Below the pieces are notes generated by a model, which saw nothing but the letters and a program-made list of their open reading frames with translations, did no database searches and had not been told where the DNA came from. A stretch of 64,000 bases of DNA from Lotus japonicus (lineage: Eukaryota > Streptophyta > Magnoliopsida > Fabales > Fabaceae), in contig NC_080045.1 of NCBI RefSeq assembly GCF_012489685.1, positions 8,023,648 through 8,087,647 on the forward strand, given 5' to 3'. Every line of letters starts with the position of its first letter. Within the stretch, counting starts at the first letter, position 1. A program made the position numbers and the translations under genes. Positions 12,091 to 21,725 of the stretch are shown here, piece after piece.

Positions 12091-15000
12091 TTGTTATGCT
12101 TTTGCTTCCTTCACCCGCCGCCGATGACGAACATGTTCATTTTATTCTATATAGTTTTCAGACAGTAATTAGCGATTCACTGTGTCATGTCTTTCCGTGT
12201 AAAAGTAATGATTTCATCATTACTACTATTTTTTACCCGCGCTTTCCACGGGGAATACATCTATTATATTTGATAGGTCAATTAATACCTTAATCATTAA
12301 AAATATAATAAACAACTGATGAAATAGAAGAGTATGAAATGATGAGCAAAGTGGACAAAAAGTCTTAAATTAAAACCTTGTTGCATAGATTGAACTTCGT
12401 ACAATTGAATAACTAATAAAAAAATTGGTTAACCAAATCTCAAATTATGCAAAACATATTAGGAGATGTGGTTTAATGATGGCTAATAAACAATAGCTGA
12501 TTTAATCTACAATGAAAAAAAGAGAAAAGATTATTTATGTACGTGATTATGCGAGTTCATTTTTTACACAATAAAATAAACTAAGTTTGACTCATATCAA
12601 CATGAAGTCGTTTCACATTCTTCATTAGCCTAAAGACAATAACACAAATTATAGATATGAAGAATCACAAATAAAGCATTCAGAACACATTTTAATCTTA
12701 GAAAAAAAGAACGTACCGCGAAATTTGTTATTTTATTTGATACATTAATTAATACTTAATGAAGGTACTTTCTTGTTAAAATATATTTCTTCCCGTAGGA
12801 GAATTTAACTCCTATAATAATTTGTACAAAAAAATTAAAGTGGACTATATTATTATGTAGTAAAAAATTAACATCAAACTATATTATATTATGTTTTTCT
12901 TGTAACAAAAAAAAATTCCGATGAAATCTTATTAACATTTATTTTTATGTAGAAGTATTTTCATGTAAAATATTCTTCCTATATATAAAAGCTTTTAGGC
13001 TCTTTCTAATACATTTAGATTCAGCTTCTCCTTACTCTCAGGATGCCTGAAAGTCTTTTCTCAAGTCTATCTGGTGGGTAATATCGATGAAGATGATGAC
13101 ACCCACCATACCTTGCTTGCTTCAAGGTCGATCTCTTGTATCCTCCTCCTGCCGAAGACTTTAAGAGTAAATCTTGTCATTTCAACTTTCATCGATCGAG
13201 TTTCAGTTGCTTTTTCTGTTGATCCAGGTGAGAAAGCTTACTAAGGCAACCTCTGCTTTTGTCTATCTCCCAATATAAGAAGCATGTTGCTTTGCTCTTA
13301 TAGTAGTACTAATGGGCGTACTTTAGAACAAATTTCTAGCGAAGGTCTTGACAGTTTGGAACTGAAAGGTTTGGTTCATTAATAATATCTAGTAGTTTCA
13401 TCATACTATTCTGCTTTTGAGCTTGTTGTACTTACCGGAGCATTTCTGCGATAAAAAAAATATAATAGTAAAGCAGTCGTAGAATGCTCCCTTTACTTTC
13501 TCTAGTGCTCAAGTGATAGCTGAGTGCATACTGTTTGCATCTGAATTATATATAAAAGATTATTAAAAACAACTACTTAATTCTCCATTACAAAGAATAT
13601 ACATTACATCAGAACCTAATTATTATTTGTCAGTGACATAAGTGTCGAAAATAATAGTAATGAAAATTTCGAATGGTGTGGATAAGGGTTAAAAGTCCAA
13701 TCTCATAAGAATGAAAAATCTCCATTTTCATCAAAATCTCTCTCAGATTTCTCTACCTCACTATCACCACCGTTTTTCTTATAAATTATCCACAAACACA
13801 CTCACAAATTCCACACAGTACCTAACATCATATGCAAATTTTGTTTTCACTGCAATCAGAGTCTGTTCTCTGGCATAAAAAAGAACTTCATAAAGTAAGA
13901 ATGTATCACATTTTGAATTTAAATCATTAAAATATTTATTTCTAATTAAAAAATCAAATGAAACTTGCTTCCAAATCAGCAGCAATCCTAGGTGCTATTC
14001 CTGATTGTTGTCCAACTTTAACATGAATTAATATGAACTCATGCTAATTCAAATGAAACTTGCTTCCAAATCAGCAGCTTCCAGCCGTATCTGCATTCTA
14101 AGTAACAGAAAATCAAGAACTCATGAAGTGAGATTGATAGACATGTTAGAGTAGGATAGACTAAAGACCACCAAACATAATAGCAATATGTGCAACATCA
14201 ATCTAGCTATGATAGTGCAAAGATAGCAATCAAATTTGCAGACAGATATGAAAGCCAAAGAATGAATTGTAGCCACTTTTTGGCTATGGCCTTCTAGTGG
14301 TTTCCATAACCAATCAGATCTATTTGTAAGGGGAAACTAATCACATGCTACTAAAGAAGATGAATGGAAGAAAACCCCTCTAGAAATTTTAGACCCATTA
14401 TATTTGTTGAACGGCTAAAACAACTATTTGCTTTATGTAGCACTGTTGTTGAAAGTACAATAACCAAATCAAAAACATATGCTGATACTAAATCGTAATG
14501 TGATAATTACACACTCATGCAAGCAAGACTTACAATCACACTAAAGTTTGATTAATTGAACCATAGTAGAACAATGATTAATTATAAAATATAATATTGC
14601 CTTTGATAAGTGACTTTTAATATATGTAATGATGATAGATAGATGTAGAATTGATGAACTAAGTCAGTAAAACTATATATGCATCACAGTAGTGCAACAC
14701 CAAACACACATCTCTATCTCTTATCTGGTGAATATATACATATGCATCACAGTAGTGCAACATCAAACACACATCTCTATCTCTTATCTGGTGAATATAT
14801 ACATATAATGGATTGAGAAAAACCTCCATGAGTACTGGTCTCACATGTTTCGTGGCTTACTTGAAATGAGAGCAAGATAAGATCTTGAGTCATCAATCAT
14901 GTTTCATCTTCAGCTAGCTGAGAATCAGAGAATGTAGTCAGAAAGAGGTATGCACCTCATTGTCGTTCTGTACCTACGGATAAATTCATGTCAAATGTTT

Positions 15001-15950
15001 CCAGGGAAGCTAAGGAAATCAATTTATTGTTAGAACATTGGTTTAGGCGTTTAGCATATTAGAAAGGATAGCACCAGTTTTAAAAGTCTAACCTCAATAG
15101 TATAGCTTGAGCGAACAAATATAAGCAGTAAAATCTCATCCATAATATGTAGTTCTGTAGTTGTAACACCAAGCACCAACAATAATAATTAATTTCCTCG
15201 GTGCAAGAAGCAGGCAAAAAGAAAAAATTACCAAATAAAAAAGTTGCAAGGAAAAAAATCTACAACTTCTCATTTCTCTCCCCTCAATTCTTTCACTCCC
15301 TCAATCCACTTCACTTACAATGATTAGGTTAATCAAAACATATACAGATCAATGTTTCACCTCCTATAACATAGGACACAAATTTTAGATGCAAATTAAG
15401 AAAAACGAATGAAATAGAATAACATACAAAGGAGAATCAGAAAACATAAAAACCAAATCAAAATATTGCAAAATTCCATATAGAATATAAAATGGACTCA
15501 CCATCCATGGCTTCCAAAGAATCTCTTTTGGTGGAATATCTATAAAAAAAAACCTGAAGAAAAAAATTTAAAATTAACATGGTAAGTGATGAACGAAATT
15601 GACTTTGAAGTCAAACATGAGTGAATGAAAGTTAAAGGTAAAGTAAAATAAAATTGAAAAAAACCATAACATATTATTCAAGCAAAGGAAGAAAATAATT
15701 TGAAACCTCCATCTGCAACCTTCCCAATCAGTCCAAGGCAGCAAATCGGAGGGATGCGATTGCAAGTCGATGGCAAAGTGGTTCCGTTGAGAGATGAGAC
15801 GATTTTGTGGGGGTGGTTCCGTTCAGTGGAGAGATGAGATGAAAATTGCATGGAGGAGATGAATTCCATGGAGGAGATAGTGGAGGTAGGCAGGGTTTTA
15901 AGAGGGTTTTTGCTGATGAGATGTATTATTGATTTAAATTACTTATCACA
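12091..15950. other. Gene-poor AT-rich region
   Basis: No gene recognised. Contains a 30-bp direct repeat (13954-13983 and 14049-14078, TCAAATGAAACTTGCTTCCA...) and a 63-bp tandem duplication at 14681. The stretch 13020-13250 is less AT-rich and could be an old gene fragment, but no protein can be read from it. Confidence 0.4.
14681..14806. repeat. 63-bp tandem duplication
   Basis: The unit beginning GCATCACAGTAGTGCAACA occurs at 14681 and again at 14744 with one base difference in the first half. A recent local duplication in non-coding DNA. Confidence 0.85.
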
Positions 15951-15954
15951 GATT

Positions 15955-17210
15955 TTATATTAAGATAAAATCATGAAATAAACAACATAAATCCTAATCA
16001 AATCTAAAATTAAAAAATGTACTAAATAAATATAGATAAAAACTATCAAAATCTAGCAAATCACAATAAAAACTCATAAAATCTGGAATTAATTAAAAAT
16101 CCGAAAATTCAATAAAAATACCATAAAAAATAATTAATACTCTAAAAATAAATAATAATATAAATTAAGATAAAATACAGAAATAAACAACATAAATCCT
16201 AATCAAATCTAAAATTAAAAAATGTACTAAATAAAAATATATAAAAACTATCAAAATCTAGCAAATCACAATAAAAACTCATAAAATCCGGAATTAATTA
16301 AAAATCCGAAAATTCAATAAAAATACCATAAAAATAAATTAATACTCTAAAAATAAATCAAAAATAAATTAAGATAAAATCAAGAAATAAAAAACCTAAA
16401 TCCTAATCAAATCTAAAATTTAAAAATGTATTTTTTTATTAAGGAGAAATAAGGTAAGGAAAAATCAGGGCACATGTGGCAAGTGGGGCCAAGGAGAAAG
16501 AGCTTACATGTAAAATATTAGGTGAGAATTAATCTTGGAGCGACACGTCACTAACTTGGCCTGTGAAAGCGACACGTCATGCTAGAAATTGTTCTTTTCT
16601 AATATATATAAAATTTAAAAATGTACTAAATAAAAATAGATAAAAACTATCGAAATATAGCAAATCACAATAAAAACTCATAAAATCCGGAATTAATTAA
16701 AAATCCGAAAATTCAATAAAAATACCATAAAAAATAATTAATACTCTAAAAATAAATAATAATATAAATTAAGATAAAATACAGAAATAAAAAACCTAAA
16801 TCCTAATCAAATCTAAAATTTAAAAATGTACTAAATAAAAATAGATAAAAACTATCAAAATCTAGCAAATCACAATAAAAACTCATAAAATCCGGAAATA
16901 AATAAAAAAATCCGAAAATTCAATAAAAATACCATAATACTCTAAAAATAAATCAAAAATAAATTAAGATAAAATCAAGAAATAAAAAACCTAAATCCTA
17001 ATCAAATATAAAATTTAAAAATGTATTTTTTTATTAAGGAGAAATAAGGTAAGGAAAAATTAGGGCACATGTGGCAAGTGGGGCCAAGGAGAAAGAGCTT
17101 ACATGTAAAATATTAGGTGAGAATTATTCTGGGAGCGACACGTCACTAACTTGACCTGTGAGAGCGACACGTCATCCTAGAAGTTGTTCTTTTCTAATAT
17201 ATATTGATAT
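15955..17210. repeat. AT-rich tandem array: ~205-bp unit in a ~600-bp higher-order repeat
   Basis: The landmark AATGTACTAAAT (or AATGTATTTTTT) recurs at 16016, 16221, 16425, 16620, 16825 and 17020, so the unit is 195-205 bp. In units 3 and 6 the repeat is cut short and joined to a different ~170-bp block (TTATTAAGGAGAAATAAGG... at about 16438 and 17034). That block carries two CGACACGTCA motifs and ends TTCTTTTCTAATATATAT. The set of three is thus duplicated as one block with a period of about 600 bp. No coding capacity. It may be part of a larger non-autonomous DNA element. Confidence 0.8.
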
Positions 17211-17616
17211 TGATGATATTGATATTGATTACCCAAAAAAAATTACTATTCTTTCCGGATAAATGTACCACTAAATATTTAGTTGCCTCTCCATTCTAAA
17301 ATGTTGGAATGTTGGTTATCTAAATGAGCTTTGAAAAAATTGGGATGAGTGAGGTTTTTGGTTATCAGTGAGGTTTGATGAGGTGTTTCAATAATATTGT
17401 AACATGTGTTTATATAAATTTGTTAATTATTGGATGAAAATTGACAGCAGGAGAAAAATGGCAAACTGTAGTATCAGTGGGGACAAAAATGAGGATTTTA
17501 AAGTTTGGGGACTTCATTTGCACAATCGTGTTATGTGTATGAGAAGAAAAAAAATGCAATTAAGCTAAGCCCTAAACAATTATAATCATTAAAAACTCTA
17601 ACAAAGAGATTAACAC
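17211..17616. other. Spacer, no gene seen
   Basis: Short TGATAT microsatellite at 17201-17230, otherwise unremarkable AT-rich DNA. Confidence 0.4.
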
Positions 17617-18337
17617 TTTTTTTTAGAGCAAAAGGAAACATATATATATAAATAAGATCAAAATGAGGTCGGAGTTCAAAAGATACATAGGGGACGAGAT
17701 GATTGGTGGAACTAAAAGCTAACCATCGTACGAAACCCCTAAAAAAAGCTCAAAAGACCCTGATCAGTAGCATAACAAAACAAAACACTAGAAAAACCCA
17801 GGAACGACCAGCACTAATTACAAATCAACCAATCACCTCTCCATAAACTCACGATCCCTAATAAAAGCAGCAAAGCCTTGAAGGGTCGCCTCGTTAGGAC
17901 AATCAAAACTCAAACCAAGTTGTACCCCTAAAGCCAAGGTCGCTCTCGCTCGCGTCATAACACCCGGAGGTCCCTTTGAAACCTGAGGATCATAAGCCAT
18001 CAACTGATTTTCCAAAGTGCCCAAAGTAACCGCCTCAGGATCATCAATCGGAGCTGCGTTCTTTCCTTTCCTGGGACAACCACGGGGACGAGAAGCCTTC
18101 AAGATAGAACAATGCCCTATAATTACCCCTTCCCCTGGATCAATGGCACCAGACCAGCCAAAAGCTCCACCGAGAGACTTTTTTGGTCGACCCCGACGCC
18201 TAGGAACCACACAGTCCCTTCGCTACTCGCACAAGGAGCCTGAACATTCTCCTCACAGAGTAAGGGGCCAGAACACCTATCAGCAACCACAGAAGAAGAA
18301 ACACAAAAACCAGCAAGGGGAACCTCCAACTTCCAAC
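17617..18337 (-). mobile_element. Poly(A)-tailed retroposon (non-LTR type), minus strand
   Basis: Read on the minus strand it contains coding-like sequence, a ~210-bp 3' UTR and a terminal TTTTGCTCTAAAAAAAA (T run at 17617-17624 on plus). This is the hallmark of target-primed retroposition. A second, very similar tail starts at 18340, directly next to it. Target duplications are unclear. Confidence 0.5.
17833..18210 (-). pseudogene. ORF fragment with AT-hook-like basic motifs, within the retroposon
   Basis: A 125-aa open frame with RRRGRPKKS near the start and RPRGCPRKGK at about residues 42-51. Both resemble the RGRP basic motifs found at the end of plant LINE ORF1 proteins and in AT-hook proteins. 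The coding sequence appears to continue upstream in another frame (about 18211-18329, Cys/Ser-rich), so a frameshift separates the two. I do not recognise the C-terminal part (FDCPNEATLQGFAAFIRDRE). Best guess is a LINE-related ORF1 remnant; not a proven gene. Confidence 0.4.
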
Positions 18338-18339
18338 AC

Positions 18340-18545
18340 TTTTTTTAGAAAGCAAAAGGTGTATTAATCACAGATTTGAGAACAAAGCTAAAAAGGAGAC
18401 AAAGAGGGCAATGGTAATTAGTAACATCAAAAGTTAATCACCCACAGAGAAAGACGATCCCCAATAAAAAATACACATAAAGGTATACAACGGACAAGAA
18501 ACCCACAACCAACAAAAAATAAAGAGCCCCAACACAGTAAAAATC
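18340..18545 (-). mobile_element. Second non-LTR retroposon tail, minus strand
   Basis: On the minus strand it ends CCTTTTGCTTTCTAAAAAAA (T run 18340-18346 on plus), nearly the same 3' end as the neighbouring element. Only ~200 bp of non-coding 3' sequence is visible. Probably a 5'-truncated LINE copy. Confidence 0.4.
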
Positions 18546-18589
18546 AACGTAAAAACTAAAAGTATTTTAATTACTATAAAAACCCCTCC

Positions 18590-18785
18590 CCTCTTCTACC
18601 ATCGTCGCCGGTCTTTTTTTTTTTTGCTATGGCCTGAATCTCGAGCTCTCTCTTCTACCATCGTCGTCGATCTCTCTCCTCTGCTACGACTCGAATCTCG
18701 AGCTCTCTCTCTCTCTCTCTCTCTTCTACCACTGTCATCGATCTCTCTCTTCCACTATGGTCTGAATCTCGATCCCTCTTCATCA
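18590..18785. repeat. CT-rich imperfect tandem repeat
   Basis: Three units of 55-73 bp, each TCTTCTACCATCGTCGTCGA-like followed by ...CTGAATCTCGAGCTCTC, plus a (CT)n run at about 18702-18722. CT-rich DNA of this kind is common in plant 5' leaders, so it could be an upstream untranslated exon of the F-box gene; unproven. Confidence 0.6.
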
Positions 18786-18789
18786 TTGT

Positions 18790-20266
18790 GATTACTCATC
18801 TCTAATCTTTGTCCTCGATCTCTCTTTTTCACCTTCGTACACGTAAGGTTTTGTTTTCGTTATTTATTTTGATTCCAGCTTCATTTTGATCTGGTTCTCC
18901 AAAGAGATTTTGATTAAAATTTCCTTCTCATATCGCAGATCTGCAACTTCCAATTGCATTTTTTGGTATTCATTCTCTTGTTTCGCCTCTAACAGTCAAT
19001 TTCCATTTCAAAGAGGTTTTGACTAGGCCCGTTGTTTTTGCAACAATCTCTCTATCCGGTTCAAGGTTTGCTCTCTTCAACATGTATCTTCCGTTATTGT
19101 TTGCTGCTATTGCTTTTTTTTTTCTTTGGATTTTAGTTCCTTGAAATCGAAAATTGATAAAAGGGTCACTGCACTCTTGATTGTTTCCTTGGATATCACC
19201 ATAGAATTTAAAATTGGAATAGTCAAATCCTCTCAACCACCGTTTCTTTCTCAAATTCCTGATTGAAAATAGAATGGGATATTAGATTGGGAAATTATAT
19301 TATATGTTTGTTGAATTCACTTTAATCAATATCTAAAACTAAAGGATTGAATTATATATGTTGTTAAGTTCTTTAGGCTCAGATAGACTCTCTCATGTCA
19401 TCCACATTTGAAAAAAAATCAAATTCAAGTATTATATAAAAATCTAAGCTTCCTAGTGTGATTATAGCAGAATGTACATAAACGTATTTATAGAAGTCTG
19501 ATAATTTAAGCCAAATTTGATGAATTCTGTTTTTGAAACGCTTGTCCTAACTAAGGTCTAGGAGAAAAGTATAAACATGTTTTGGTTTCATTTTCTCGTA
19601 TGTTGAACTTTTGTTTAGATAACCTTCTTATGATTTTTTAGTTTTTTTATGTTTACCAAGAGAAAAATATTAAGATACAGCTTAATAACCTAGTGAGAAA
19701 GAGAGAAATATAAAACCTAGTTTTTATGTATCCACAAGTAGTCAAAATACCATACTTTATAGCATCCCATGTATTCTGCGTCAATAGCTAATGAGGTCGT
19801 AATCACTAGTCAACTATCAGCATTTGTCTTCTATGCATATTGGCTACTCTTTTTCTTGTTAAGATTGCACTTTCTAGAATATTTACCTCTTGAGATTACT
19901 AAAATAAGTTCTCAAATGTTGCCTTACCTAGCAGCCAATTGTACCTTCTAAACAATGTTATATAGGATCATCAAATGTGAGTTATAATTAATAGTACAAG
20001 CACGGACTGACCACAATAAAACCATTGAATCGTTAACATATGACTTTACTAGTTACCCAGTCTATTTATAAAACATTGGTTTCACGACAATTCCAAATGC
20101 GATCAACTTTTAAAATTTCAAAATTATCAATAGTTGAACATAAGGTGACCAACGGTGAATCAGCTTTGACGTTCTTTCTTTTTATGTTATGAGATTTACA
20201 AATATGTCCTTTTTATTATAAAGGGGTTATAAATTCATCAATAGACTCACAAGAAGGTTCGAGACT
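18790..20266. other. Spacer or 5' leader/intron upstream of F-box exon 1
   Basis: No coding feature. A donor-like CAC|GTAAGG at about 18841 follows the CT-rich block, which would fit a long 5' UTR intron; tentative. Confidence 0.3.
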
Positions 20267-20369
20267 ATGCGAATGAAAAACAAACTAGGGATGCGACAAA
20301 GGAACGGGCAAGAAGCCGGCGAGCGATATGATAGTTCAGAGGGGCTTGCGCTATCATCATCTTCATCAG
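20267..20369 (+). CDS. F-box gene, exon 1
   Basis: ATG at 20267 opens a 34-codon frame (MRMKNKLGMRQRN... ending in a serine run) that stops at a GT donor (GGTATG at 20369-20374) with one base left over. The next exon at 30815 supplies the two bases needed and stays in frame with the F-box: exon 1 + GNKMKRLASKKLLPWD. This exact phase fit across 10.4 kb is the evidence that the two exons belong to one gene and that the retrotransposon between them sits in intron 1. The N-terminal extension has no domain. An alternative is that translation starts at the ATG at 30822, where the F-box begins. Confidence 0.55.
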
Positions 20370-20594
20370 GTATGCTTTTTTATATGCTATCTACCTCAAT
20401 CTTTTAATTTGAATTATTTTGATGTTATGCGTGCTTTGTTTGTCATATAAATTTCAGAATCTATGTTATAATTGAAGCATTTGAAGTTCTAACATCTTGT
20501 TTTGCCGACCTTCGTAGTTTTTGTGCGAGTGCTTTTCACAATTTGATCATAAAATAGTGTCTCTCGGTGCTTGAGATCTCGATCACTAGGGTTT

Positions 20595-20963
20595 TGTTCC
20601 GTACTAGGGAGATCTGACGTCGGAAACTGACAGAAAGTAAACCCTAGCAGAGTACTAAAAATATCACAAAAGGAATATTCTCATTAAATGTTCGAAAGGT
20701 GCTTTTTACAAGGGGTTGACCTCTCCTTTTATAGAGGGAATGGTCATAACGTGAACTTTCTCTGTACTTGGGCCTGACAATCGGGGCCCAAGCCTCTATA
20801 CATATAAGACAAAACTAAAGGAATTCTTCCAGCTGGCGCGTGGACCCATCCAAAAGAAGGGCGGGCTTCGACGTTGTTCCTCAAACCCCGCCATGGCTGC
20901 TTTCGTTCATCTAAATGCTCGATTTGGGCGGGAATAAGGGATACTTATGTCCCGCCCCGTCCA
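20595..20963 (-). repeat. 3' LTR of the gypsy element
   Basis: On the minus strand it starts TGGACGGGGC and ends GTACGGAACA. A TATA box TATAAAAG (minus) lies at 20726-20733. It differs from the other LTR at four positions. Confidence 0.95.
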
Positions 20964-20975
20964 CATGCCCCCAAG
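20964..20975 (-). other. Polypurine tract
   Basis: On the minus strand CTTGGGGGCATG abuts the 3' LTR start (TGGACGG). This is the expected primer site for plus-strand DNA synthesis. Confidence 0.7.
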
Positions 20976-21431
20976 ACATGAGGCTTAAGTAAGTTGAGTC
21001 GAAATGTCTTTATACGTTGCTTCGTCGCCTGCCTTTGTCATTTACCTCGTTCTTCTGATAATTGTGTCGTCGTTCTTTCATTTGTGTAGGTGGCATGAGA
21101 CTTAGGTTCCTTGAGCCGAGACGTCTGTACAGTATATCGCCATCCTTTGTAGTCATGGGCCTGTCGTCGCTTTCTCGCCTTTTCATGTTCCTTTATATGT
21201 CGCCATTTTTATCTTTGTCGATACATTGCCGTTATCACACCTGTCAATCACGTCTTTTCAACTGACGCACGTATCCTTCTTTTCCGGGATTTTGTTATCA
21301 TTTGCCATAAATGCAGTTGTGCGTCTCGAGGAGTTATGTCTTTTCGTTTCATACCTTTTCAAATTTCAAATCCCACGATCCCACGACCCTTCGCAGTCTT
21401 TCCCACTCATTCTCTCTCTTCCTTTTTCTTC

Positions 21432-21439
21432 TATAAATA
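21432..21439 (+). promoter_or_regulatory. TATA box of the antisense gene inside the retrotransposon
   Basis: TATAAATA in the context TTCTATAAATACCCG, with pyrimidine-rich sequence around it. It is placed about 30 bp before a plausible start site and about 190 bp before a 5' UTR intron. It directs transcription opposite to gag-pol. Confidence 0.65.
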
Positions 21440-21725
21440 CCCGTTTCACCTTTCACTTTTCACTTTTCTGAAAACCTTTACTCTGAAAAAAAAAAAAACT
21501 TTTCATCGTAGCTTTCACTCTCTTCTTTGTTCTCCGGTGAACCTTGCTCACTCCGGCCGTCGTCATTGCGCGGTGCTCCCCCATCGCCGACGTTATCTTT
21601 ACTCAATCCTCCGCTTCTTCCTCCGGTGAGTCCTTCCCCTTTCTCTTTTCTTGACACTGTGTCTTCTTCTTTCTTTGTGTTTGGACCTGTTCATCTTCTT
21701 TTTTATTTTTATGAAATTACCCAGC

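Noticed and set aside
14659..14844. 61-aa ORF with repeated peptide
   Set aside because: The repeat is only the 63-bp tandem DNA duplication (21 codons) read in one frame; no gene context.
16540..17200. Full Helitron call for the repeat region
   Set aside because: CTAA|T ends are present twice, but I could not find a convincing 3' hairpin or a matching TC 5' end, so it is kept as a possibility only.
21336..21629. Short plus-strand ORFs upstream of the antisense gene
   Set aside because: They fall in the pyrimidine-rich promoter and leader of the antisense gene; composition-driven.
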